From Fibrobacter sp. UBA7003 (lineage in GTDB: Bacteria; Fibrobacterota; Fibrobacteria; Fibrobacterales; Fibrobacteraceae): a DNA stretch of 64,000 nt. Below, one piece after another: positions 26,294 through 33,034 of this stretch; within the stretch, counting starts at the first letter, position 1; each line of letters starts with the position of its first letter. The stretch covers positions 248,001 through 312,000 of the forward strand of contig DJXN01000015.1 in NCBI GenBank assembly GCA_002449765.1. Direction: 5' to 3'. The notes under the pieces are model-generated. The model was not told the origin of the DNA. It worked only from the letters and a program-made list of their open reading frames with translations, and did no database searches. The position numbers were made by a program, and so were the translations under genes.

Positions 26294-27322
26294 CTAAATT
26301 TCGATGTATTTATACATTGATTCATTAGCAAAGAAACCATTATTCTCAAGATTCTTTTTAATGGTTTCAATTGCTATATCCGATTTATCGACGCCAATCC
26401 ATTTGCGTCCCAACCTGCTTGCTTCAACCAAAGTGCCTCCCGAGCCGGCAAAGCAATCCATCACGATGGAATCCTCATTGGAGGACGCCTTAATAATTGT
26501 TTGCAACATTTCGTGATTTTTCTCTGTCGGATAAATAGGATTAGGAGAATCCTTGAAAGTCCAAATATCTTGCAACTTCTTGGTCAGATGTTCATCGGCG
26601 TAGTTGATTTTACGCGGATTTCCCGATGCAGACCATTCAATTAAACCATCTTTATCTAATTGTTCTAGTTCTTCCACACTACATCTCCAATGCCTTCCTG
26701 GAGGGGGTAAAATCCCTTTGAATTTTTGCGAAGATTTTCCATCTTTTGTTTCGCCAGGAGCGTGGATTGGAACAGTTGTATAGCGTCTTCCGTTTTTGTC
26801 AACTTTTGTATACAACTTTGCAATTTCCTCTTCTGACATAGGAATTCTTGGCTCGTGCCAGATAGGATTCTTTCCTTTTGTGTAGAATAGAATCATATCC
26901 TTTATGTTGCCATAGCCAATTCTTGAAAAATTTTTCGGATTGCATTTTATTCTTGTTATATCATTCCTGAAATTTTCAATTCCAAAAATTTCATCAAGCA
27001 TGCACTTTACATAATGACCAATTTTATAGTCTATGTGTAAATAGAATGAACCTTGCGAAGAAAGAAGATCGTATATAATTTGAACCCTCTCGCGCAAAAA
27101 TTCAATAAAAGCCGAACCAGTTAATTTATCAGAATACGCTATTTTGCCGGATGACGAACTACTAATTGTAGCTACACGTCCATTAGAATCTGTTTTAAAC
27201 TCACCTCCCGTTGCAAAAGGAGGATCAATATAGACCAAATCAATAGATTCGCGTAATTTCATCTTATCACGGATATACACCAGTGAATCTATGTTGTCGC
27301 CTTTTATGAGAGTGTTTTTCAT
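26294..27322 (-). CDS. Type II DNA methyltransferase, beta class
   Basis: The 342-residue enzyme has the catalytic motif DPPF at 33-36 before the AdoMet-binding motif FAGSGG at 291-296; this order defines the beta class of N6-adenine/N4-cytosine methyltransferases. The central 130-250 region should hold the target-recognition part. It is paired with the nuclease gene by a 4-bp ATGA overlap, which is normal for a type II restriction-modification system. Base composition is clearly lower in GC than the surrounding core genes, suggesting transfer. The recognition sequence cannot be read from this. Confidence 0.9.
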   Translation of the reverse strand: MKNTLIKGDNIDSLVYIRDKMKLRESIDLVYIDPPFATGGEFKTDSNGRVATISSSSSGKIAYSDKLTGSAFIEFLRERVQIIYDLLSSQGSFYLHIDYKIGHYVKCMLDEIFGIENFRNDITRIKCNPKNFSRIGYGNIKDMILFYTKGKNPIWHEPRIPMSEEEIAKLYTKVDKNGRRYTTVPIHAPGETKDGKSSQKFKGILPPPGRHWRCSVEELEQLDKDGLIEWSASGNPRKINYADEHLTKKLQDIWTFKDSPNPIYPTEKNHEMLQTIIKASSNEDSIVMDCFAGSGGTLVEASRLGRKWIGVDKSDIAIETIKKNLENNGFFANESMYKYIEI

Positions 27323-28122
27323 AGCGACTCCAGGAAATCACGAAGTACAAGAGCCGACATGATGTTGTATTCTGTCCTGATCAAATTAAGGAAAAGTTTC
27401 CCGTTATTCCGTATATAAGGAACACCATCAATTATGCCGATTTTTACGACATCGTTATTTCTAAGGGGAGATTCAATTGTCGCAATAGCATCCACAAACT
27501 GGTCATTTTGATGACCACCAAAATCAGAAATGAATTTTGCTTCGCCAATAACATAACGGCCGTTATATCGAGCTATGAAATCAAGCCCTTTTTCTCGGTT
27601 GTATCCGAAATTCCGTCTAGCAAAATCCATCATTGAACTGTCGGATCCATCAAGAATTGCATTTCCTGTACTACGAACAAAAACTGATTCAGGAACAGGT
27701 CTAATTCCTAAAGCCCCAGAATTAAGCCAATTGCGAAACATGGGACCCATTTGGCGATTGGCTTCTTTGGGTTCGGTGCATCTTTTATAGAGCTCCCTGA
27801 ATCCCATTTCATAGAGATCCCCGCAGATGCGGTTGATTATTTGCGGATTTCTTCTAATGGCGTCTTTTGATTTTCGTAAGAAGGGAATATAACTGTCTTT
27901 TACAGGAAACAGGTCTAAATCCAACAGAGAGGCTATTAGATTGAAATTATCTCTCTCGTTAAAGTACATTTCAACGCGATACATGATTCTTTCATCTATT
28001 TTGCGTACATTTTCGTGTACCACAGGATAGACTGTGTACAAATCATCTAGATAGGGGCGGTTTGCTGCGTAGTCGATGCTTTTTTGTGTCCATGGATTGG
28101 CTGCTCGTAAAATGGCGGGCAT
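27319..28122 (-). CDS. Type II restriction endonuclease, PD-(D/E)xK type
   Basis: The start at 28122 has AAGGAG 9 nt upstream; the longer frame to 28179 lacks this. The 267-residue protein has a likely PD-(D/E)xK core: L-D-F-I-A at 180-184 with Asp181, then G-E-A-K-F with Glu194 and Lys196, followed by H-Q-N-D-Q-F. It is upstream of and overlaps the methyltransferase gene, so it is its nuclease partner. The family is not certain; Tsp45I-like enzymes are one group to compare. Expression before the methylase in the same operon implies translational balance. Confidence 0.75.
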   Translation of the reverse strand: MPAILRAANPWTQKSIDYAANRPYLDDLYTVYPVVHENVRKIDERIMYRVEMYFNERDNFNLIASLLDLDLFPVKDSYIPFLRKSKDAIRRNPQIINRICGDLYEMGFRELYKRCTEPKEANRQMGPMFRNWLNSGALGIRPVPESVFVRSTGNAILDGSDSSMMDFARRNFGYNREKGLDFIARYNGRYVIGEAKFISDFGGHQNDQFVDAIATIESPLRNNDVVKIGIIDGVPYIRNNGKLFLNLIRTEYNIMSALVLRDFLESL

Positions 28123-28344
28123 TTTATTTGACTCCTTACTGAAAGTGAACGAGTCACTCTCGCAAGTGCCAAAACGCACGACATTTCAAAGAACAAAACT
28201 CGCAATATGAGTCAAGAGATTGCTTCGCCTTTACAGGTTTGCAACGGTATGACCAATATAACCCGAGCGAATATTATTCACTCAGGATACACTTCACCCA
28301 TGTATTACATAGGCGTTGGCGAGTATAAGTCTTATTCTTTGTAT

Positions 28345-28388
28345 CAGAAATTGTCGAGATTTCTAGCTAAGAACAAGAGTTAAACTCC
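28345..28388 (+). repeat. Direct repeat R1
   Basis: It shares GAAA-Y-TGTCGAGATTTCTAGCT and R-AGAA-Y-AAGAG with R2 at 28619-28662. Upstream flanks are also related (GTCTTATTCTTTGTAT versus GTCCTATCCTCTATAT). Both can fold with a GAAA/TTTC stem around the TGTCGAG loop. Confidence 0.7.
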
Positions 28389-28618
28389 GGTACGAGTTCA
28401 CCCTTATTCAGCAATCAACCCAATTTTTTTGAATAAAAAAGGCGTGGAGTTGAATGTATTTACCAGCTAGAGGCTCTCGACTGCCCGATACAAATAAACA
28501 CAAACAACTCACGCCCCAATAAAGGTCGCGTAACTAAAAGGCAAATACAATTTGCCTATAGCAAAACGATACGGCAACAGAATTGCCGCAGACGTGAGCG
28601 TTCGTCCTATCCTCTATA

Positions 28619-28662
28619 TCTGGAAACTGTCGAGATTTCTAGCTGAGAATAAGAGAAAACTC
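28619..28662 (+). repeat. Direct repeat R2
   Basis: Second copy of R1, about 275 bp downstream, same orientation. Most differences are transitions. Confidence 0.7.
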
Positions 28663-28704
28663 TATTTTCAAGAATAAATATATAATTTTTTTGGGGAAAA
28701 GAAA

Positions 28705-28720
28705 GCCCGCTTGCACGGGC
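28705..28720 (-). terminator. Terminator-like stem after the YoeB-like gene
   Basis: On the - strand GCCCG/CGGGC is followed by TTTCTTTTCCCC, so it can end transcription of the YoeB-like gene. Confidence 0.5.
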
Positions 28721-28766
28721 ATGACAAAAAAGCAACAATCTGACTTAAAGGCTCCGTCCTTCCTAG

Positions 28767-29003
28767 TCAGACGTTCTCGTAATGGCCTTTGCACGAGAGA
28801 ATGTCGATAAATTCGTCGTTGATTCGATAAATCAGACGGTTTGCGTCGTCGATTCTGCGGCTCCAGAATCCGCTCAAGTTGCCTTTAAGCGCCTCGGGTT
28901 TACCAAGACCTTCAAAATTGCTGCGCTCGATATTTTTTAATAGTTGATTAACTTTTTTTAGAGTCTTTTTGTCCTGAAGTTGCCAAGTTTCAATTTTTAT
29001 CAA
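28767..29003 (-). pseudogene. YoeB/Txe-type toxin, N-terminally shortened
   Basis: From the W-Q-L-Q-D-K-K segment on, the protein is a clear YoeB: N-F-E-G-L-G-K-P-E-A-L-K-G-N-L-S-G-F-W-S-R-R-I-D and R-L-I-Y, ending C-K-G-H-Y. The catalytic Glu, Arg and His-Tyr are retained. The normal start (M-K-x-x-W-x-x-x-A-W-x-D-Y) is missing: the best start is TTG at 29003 and gives only about 7 residues before W-Q, so about 9 residues including strand 1 and part of helix 1 are lost. No YefM antitoxin gene lies next to it. Probably a dead or attenuated orphan; a short active form cannot be excluded. Confidence 0.65.
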
Positions 29004-29036
29004 AAAAAATGTATTGCTTTTGTGCGTACAAAAATG

Positions 29037-29044
29037 TATATTGA
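29037..29044 (+). promoter_or_regulatory. Promoter box TATATTGA of the RelB/ParE module
   Basis: The box ends 5 nt before the antitoxin ATG; a TTTTG element is at 29018-29022. It lies just upstream of the damaged 5' end of the divergent YoeB-like gene. Confidence 0.55.
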
Positions 29045-29049
29045 GTGGC

Positions 29050-29352
29050 ATGAACAAGACTGCAAATTTATACGCTCGTATAGAGCCCGATGTTAAGGAA
29101 CAGGCCGAGAACGTCCTGGAAACCCTCGGCATATCCGTTTCCAGCGCCATCAACATGTTCTACAAGCAGATTATTCTGCAACAGGGAATTCCCTTCGACG
29201 TGAAGTTGCCCAAGGCTCCAGAAAACTCCGCCAAATGGTCTAAAGAACGCCTCGATGCGGAACTCGAGAAGGGCTACAACGACATGCTGAAAGGCCGCAC
29301 CCGCCCCGCCGCGATGGTCCTTTCCGATGTCAAGAAAAAGTACAAGGTATGA
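29050..29352 (+). CDS. RelB/DinJ-family antitoxin
   Basis: The 100-residue protein has a ribbon-helix-helix N-terminus (M-N-K-T-A-N-L-Y-A-R-I-E-P-D-V-K, then G-I-S-V-S-S-A-I-N-M-F-Y-K-Q-I) as in DinJ/RelB. The C-terminal half should wrap the toxin. It overlaps the toxin gene by 4 bp and likely represses its own promoter. Confidence 0.9.
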   Translation: MNKTANLYARIEPDVKEQAENVLETLGISVSSAINMFYKQIILQQGIPFDVKLPKAPENSAKWSKERLDAELEKGYNDMLKGRTRPAAMVLSDVKKKYKV

Positions 29353-29651
29353 ATTTCGAAGTCCACTTTTCTTCCGCAGCACAGGCCGACATCGAACAAA
29401 TCTTTGACTATATCAGCGTAACACTTTGTTCGCCTATCGCGGCAAAGAATCTCATGGGAAAAATTCAGGAATCGGTGAATACATTGTCCGATTTTCCAGA
29501 AGCTTTCGCCTTATGTCAAGACGAACCCTGGATTTTACGTGAAGTTCGATCGATGTCAGTGGACAATTACCGACTGTTTTACCATGTCGACCATAACAAG
29601 CGAATCGTCGTTATATTGCGCGTCTTTTATTGCAGACAGGAAACAAAATAG
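29349..29651 (+). CDS. RelE/ParE-superfamily toxin
   Basis: The 100-residue protein has the RelE/ParE pattern: A-x-x-D-I-E-Q-I-F-D-Y-I, P-I-A-A-K-N-L, L-S-D-F-P-E, R-x-x-x-V-D-N-Y-R-L-F-Y and a final I-L-R-V-F-Y. The last block is nearer to ParE (gyrase poison) than to RelE (mRNA cutter), but the target is not settled by sequence. It follows its antitoxin with an ATGA overlap. Confidence 0.85.
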   Translation: MNFEVHFSSAAQADIEQIFDYISVTLCSPIAAKNLMGKIQESVNTLSDFPEAFALCQDEPWILREVRSMSVDNYRLFYHVDHNKRIVVILRVFYCRQETK

Positions 29652-29706
29652 CCTTCAACGTTACCAATAGATATGATTGCTCACATCTAATAAAATAGGC
29701 GGGTTT

Positions 29707-30729
29707 TTAAGGAATCCGTGAATCTTCCAGCCCTGCCTGCGTCATGTATTTTTGTGCGAATGTGTTTGCCTCGTCGTCCTTCTGCTGGTTCTTGTTGCCG
29801 TAATAGACGTTCTTGATGAAGATGTCCTTCTTGCCGTGGAGCACGATGTGCCCGAGCTCATGGAAGAACGTGAACCAGAACGCATTGCGGTCCTTGAAAC
29901 GGTCATGCAGCTGGATGACGGGGATGTCCTTGTACCAGCGGGCCATGCCATGAATCGGCGCCGACTTGAAGTTCTGCGCGTAGAGCACCTTGATTCCGAG
30001 CTTTGCGCCCAGTTCCTGCAACTTGTGCATGCCGTCGTCAATGAAATCTTCGCCCACCTTCGGCTTGGGCAATGCCTTCTTGCGGCGTAAATCTTCCCAC
30101 GCGGCAACGTCGTTTTTGGCCAGTTCCACAAATTGCGGCATCGCCTTCTTGATGGCGGAACGCACCTTCTTGTCGTTCTGCTTTTCCATCTTGATTTCGT
30201 CGGCGAGGATTTCGCCGCGGCGCATCCACACGGAGGCCGCGTACGGGTCTTCGGTTTCGGCTAGCGAAATGCGGAAGGCCACCTTCAGGCGGTTCTTGTA
30301 ATAGTAATTTTCCCACGCCTTGGGGCTTGCCACCCCGAAGAACCTGAGAATGGGCGATACGCCGTCTTCTTTGTTGTTGAAGTCCTTGATCCATGTGCGC
30401 GGATTGAGTTCACCGATAGGGAAGAACTTGCGCCAGTTAATCCGATTCTTGAGAGATTTCTTGACCTTTTCACGCCAGAGATCCCGTTCGTACAGCTTTT
30501 GTGCTTCTAGCCAACAATACTGAGGAATTCCTGTCCCAAATTCAAGGCTGTAGGCCATTTCTGCCGTCACCCTGCACTTGGCTTTGAGCAATTCGTTCAC
30601 CGTCTTGGGGGTGTAGCCGATTCGGGCGGCGAAATCGTTAACATCCACATTCATTTCTTGAAGTTTTTCTTCAAGAATTTCTCCAGGGGAAGTTGCCCCC
30701 CACAAAAGGAGTTCTTTTTCTTCTGCCAT
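29707..30729 (-). CDS. HigA-like antitoxin fused to an ImmA/IrrE-type peptidase domain
   Basis: The 340-residue protein has an N-terminal XRE/HigA-type helix-turn-helix (about 12-75: P-G-E-I-L-E-E-K-L .. D-F-A-A-R-I-G-Y-T-P-K-T-V-N-E-L-L). A long middle helical region follows. The C-terminal ImmA/IrrE metallopeptidase-like domain has H-E-L-G-H at about 288-292. The stand-alone HigA is about 100 residues. The peptidase part may cut the protein itself or a partner repressor, as in ICE regulators. It follows the HigB-like toxin by 11 bp. Confidence 0.85.
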   Translation of the reverse strand: MAEEKELLLWGATSPGEILEEKLQEMNVDVNDFAARIGYTPKTVNELLKAKCRVTAEMAYSLEFGTGIPQYCWLEAQKLYERDLWREKVKKSLKNRINWRKFFPIGELNPRTWIKDFNNKEDGVSPILRFFGVASPKAWENYYYKNRLKVAFRISLAETEDPYAASVWMRRGEILADEIKMEKQNDKKVRSAIKKAMPQFVELAKNDVAAWEDLRRKKALPKPKVGEDFIDDGMHKLQELGAKLGIKVLYAQNFKSAPIHGMARWYKDIPVIQLHDRFKDRNAFWFTFFHELGHIVLHGKKDIFIKNVYYGNKNQQKDDEANTFAQKYMTQAGLEDSRIP

Positions 30730-30740
30730 ATTATTCCTCT

Positions 30741-31058
30741 CTATTTATGATAATCTACAATTTCTATGACTTTGGCTTCGGTAACTTCAGCCCAAATAAC
30801 AGCCTTGTTCGGTTCTGCGCCCCAAATAATCAATCGGTATGGTTGATCAAGGTCGCATGCCCATTGTCCTTTTCGGTTTCCGACCAATTCATGAAAATGA
30901 CCTGGATACTTGGATAAATCGGCGAAATTTGCGACTGTGACCAAGGCGTTGATTCGCGTTCTGTAGCATTTTGCCCGTTTTTTGCCCATTCGCCGTATTG
31001 CATAAGCCTCATCCATTGCGCAAAGTTCCAAATCCTTATCTCTAAACTCAACTTTCAA
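30741..31058 (-). CDS. HigB-like toxin (TTG start)
   Basis: The start is TTG at 31058, decided by a GGTGGAGG site 4 nt upstream; the longer frame from 31079 would put that site inside the gene. The 105-residue protein matches HigB/RelE-type toxins: V-E-F-R-D-K-D-L-E-L, a G-K-K-R-A-K-C-Y-R-T-R segment, H-E-L-V-G-N-R-K-G-Q-W, L-D-Q-P-Y-R-L-I-I and a final V-I-E-I-V-D-Y-H. Toxin-first order is typical of higBA. Confidence 0.85.
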   Translation of the reverse strand: MKVEFRDKDLELCAMDEAYAIRRMGKKRAKCYRTRINALVTVANFADLSKYPGHFHELVGNRKGQWACDLDQPYRLIIWGAEPNKAVIWAEVTEAKVIEIVDYHK

Positions 31059-31168
31059 GAAACCTCCACCGTTAATCAAAAATCTTTTTTTTTAATATAA
31101 TAAAAATTTTTAAGAAACGCAAGGGGTGTCTTGTTTTTACAAAAATAGGGTCGATTTTGTTGATAACT

Positions 31169-31281
31169 AAAGGGGGAGGCGTCCCCCTCGCTTCAGCCAC
31201 ATCGTCATGGTGGGCTGCGCCCCGCCATCTAGCTGTGTCTTCCGCTACCCCCACGCCTAGTGGCTCCGCCCCTAAAACCCC
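31169..31281 (+). repeat. 113-bp repeat, right copy (boundary of accessory cassette)
   Basis: Direct copy of 26085-26197 with the same ends and a different middle. It lies between the HigB-like toxin and the lipoprotein cluster. Confidence 0.75.
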
Positions 31282-31304
31282 GATGTTCGCGAAAATATTT
31301 TTGC

Positions 31305-31312
31305 TATACTTA
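31305..31312 (+). promoter_or_regulatory. Promoter box TATACTTA of the lipoprotein cluster
   Basis: The box ends 4 nt before the ATG at 31317; leaderless arrangement. Confidence 0.55.
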
Positions 31313-31316
31313 AAAT

Positions 31317-31871
31317 ATGGCTAAACTCTTCAGCAAATGTCTTGGGAAGATTGTCCTGATGACCGCAGCGGTGCTTGTAGGCTTGCTTGTTGCGTGTGCT
31401 TCTTCGGAAAAAGTTTCGAAAGATCGTAAAGCGGTGTCTGAAGAAGAACGCAAGGCGAAGTGCCAGGCTCGGTTGAATTCTCTAACGCCTGAGGATTTGA
31501 TTTCATGTCATTTGGATAAACTGGGACTTGGCGAAAAGCTAGATTCCTTGCTGTTTTGTGTTTATGGGCAATCGCTTAAAATGAGCGGAGGAAAAGTTTT
31601 TTGTGCTGAAGAAGGAAATGAATTTTCATTTTCGTTGGCAGATGAAAAATGCGAGTCAGGTGAATTGGTGTGTGTGCAAACAACTCGTGAAAAACCGAAT
31701 GAAGATTGTAAACTGGATAAACTTCCTGTTTTTATTAACGGGATTAGTGTTACTCTAAAAGATGAAGGCTATTTGATTTCTTCTATTTGTGGCGATTTTG
31801 GATGTGATGATTATATGCTTATGAAAATTGATGATTGTGGGAAAAAATGGCTGAATATTAAAAAGGATTAA
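31317..31871 (+). CDS. Lipoprotein, unknown function
   Basis: The 184-residue protein has lipobox LVAC (Cys27). The first 17 residues are nearly identical, also in DNA, to those of the lipoprotein at 32370. The mature part is Cys-rich (about ten Cys), so disulfides are likely. No family was recognised. First gene of a three-gene cluster. Confidence 0.75.
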   Translation: MAKLFSKCLGKIVLMTAAVLVGLLVACASSEKVSKDRKAVSEEERKAKCQARLNSLTPEDLISCHLDKLGLGEKLDSLLFCVYGQSLKMSGGKVFCAEEGNEFSFSLADEKCESGELVCVQTTREKPNEDCKLDKLPVFINGISVTLKDEGYLISSICGDFGCDDYMLMKIDDCGKKWLNIKKD

Positions 31872-31872
31872 T

Positions 31873-32301
31873 ATGATTGTCAAAAAGCTTTTACCTGTTG
31901 TTCTTGTATTCATTCTTGCTCTGTTCTATACCGCTTGCGATAATTGTTCCGGTGGGTTTGAGGAACGCATAGAAATAAAATCAGTCGCAGTGATTGATAC
32001 GATTCTTTCTAATAGGCATTCTTACAGCAATTGTAGTTCGGATAAATGTTCTTCTTATGAAATTCCGTTTCAACATGGATATAAAGACACCATATCTTTG
32101 AGTGTGGTTGTCTTAGACGATACTTTAGATTATGTTGTAAGTGGAAAGGATTTGAACAATACATATATTGTTATTGATACTGTGGAAACGCCATGTGATT
32201 CTTCTTATAGCATTATTTCAGAAAGAGGCTCAGATCATTATAGGGTGGATTCAAAAAGACTTTATTCATGCGTGTTTTATTTTGAACCTAGTTGTCCGTG
32301 A
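31873..32301 (+). CDS. Lipoprotein, unknown function
   Basis: It starts one base after the previous stop. The 142-residue protein has a lipoprotein signal with YTAC (Cys22). The mature part is Ser/Cys/Asp-rich. Its I-D-T-I-L-S-N-R segment recurs as a remnant at 32315-32377. No family was recognised. Confidence 0.7.
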   Translation: MIVKKLLPVVLVFILALFYTACDNCSGGFEERIEIKSVAVIDTILSNRHSYSNCSSDKCSSYEIPFQHGYKDTISLSVVVLDDTLDYVVSGKDLNNTYIVIDTVETPCDSSYSIISERGSDHYRVDSKRLYSCVFYFEPSCP

Positions 32302-32314
32302 TTTGATAAGGGCA

Positions 32315-32377
32315 ATGAAAGTAGCAGAGATTGATACGATCCTTTCTAATAGGTGTTCTTATAGCGATTATGGCTAA
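32315..32377 (+). pseudogene. Remnant of a paralogue of the 31873 lipoprotein gene
   Basis: The frame ATG-AAA .. TAA encodes E-I-D-T-I-L-S-N-R-C-S-Y-S-D-Y-G, parallel to V-I-D-T-I-L-S-N-R-H-S-Y-S-N-C in the intact gene at 31873. DNA identity over about 45 bp is high. It runs straight into the start of the next lipoprotein gene, so the junction looks recombined. Confidence 0.65.
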
Positions 32378-32996
32378 ACTTTTTGGCAAATGTCTAGGGA
32401 AGATTGTTCTGATGACCGCAGCGGCGCTGTGGGCGGGTTGCAGCGATTCTGAAAAAAACGATGGTGCCGCCAAGCAGGGTAATCCCAAATTGGTTCATCC
32501 CTGGGAGTTTTCGGAACACGTGGAGCAAAAGCGCGCTGAAAAGATTGTACCTGGAAATATAAATGATGACCTTTGGGGATGTCTCTATGGATGTGGTCGT
32601 GATGTAACAATAGTAACGAAGTCTCGGGGAAATGCGAAATTTTCTTTTGTAAATGTTGAATCTGCGGACAAACAGGCTCTTGATCAAGAGAGGTATTTAA
32701 AGGTTGCTCGACAAAGAACTGGTGGTTTAAGGCATGTATACAATAAGTTTCTCAAGAAGAAAGCTGATACATTCGCAGGTGAAATCACTTTGAAATTGAT
32801 AATCGATGAGGTCGGCTCCGTTAAAAAAATTCAGATTGTATCTTCGACAACGGATTATACGGAATTTGACGAAGAAATCAAGACGCTTCTCAGTCGTTGG
32901 ATATTCCCGAAAGTAGAATCTGGTGAAGCCATTGCAGTATTTTTAATCAAGTTTTATGAGAACGCGGAGATGTCCTCCTCGTCGCAACTTAAGTAA
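32370..32996 (+). CDS. Lipoprotein with AgmX/TonB-like C-terminal domain
   Basis: The start at 32370 gives lipobox WAGC (Cys24). The 208-residue protein has an unassigned middle. Its C-terminal domain matches the AgmX/PglI or TonB-C-like fold used in gliding and energy transduction: G-E-I-T-L-K-L-I-I-D-E-V-G-S-V-K-K-I-Q-I, then W-I-F-P-K-V-E-S-G-E. Being a lipoprotein, it is more likely a relative of AgmX adaptor proteins than a true TonB. The signal region duplicates that of the gene at 31317. Confidence 0.7.
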   Translation: MAKLFGKCLGKIVLMTAAALWAGCSDSEKNDGAAKQGNPKLVHPWEFSEHVEQKRAEKIVPGNINDDLWGCLYGCGRDVTIVTKSRGNAKFSFVNVESADKQALDQERYLKVARQRTGGLRHVYNKFLKKKADTFAGEITLKLIIDEVGSVKKIQIVSSTTDYTEFDEEIKTLLSRWIFPKVESGEAIAVFLIKFYENAEMSSSSQLK

Positions 32997-33034
32997 AGAG
33001 GAGAGGGACTATACGTCAAGATTCAAAATTTTCA

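Larger units (their letters stand above)
28180..28766. other. Hairpin-rich non-coding block
   Basis: No convincing gene lies in these 587 bp. It holds a direct repeat (28345-28388 and 28619-28662), a long imperfect hairpin (28441-28515: GGCGTGGAGTTG with CAACTCACGCC, inner TGTAT/ATACA), a perfect hairpin AGGCAAAT/ATTTGCCT (28539-28557) and a related one CGGCAA/TTGCCG (28572-28588). A terminator-like stem lies at 28705-28720. A 44-codon frame at 28249-28383 includes the first repeat but has no ribosome-binding site or recognisable product. Confidence 0.6.

Noticed and set aside
28249..28383. 44-residue small protein over direct repeat R1
   Set aside because: No ribosome-binding site or TAnnTTTG box; copy R2 carries a 1-nt shift so the frame is not conserved between the copies.
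28345..28662. Diversity-generating retroelement or retron (template/variable repeat, msr-msd)
   Set aside because: No reverse transcriptase gene lies in the window, and the changes between the repeats are not limited to adenines.
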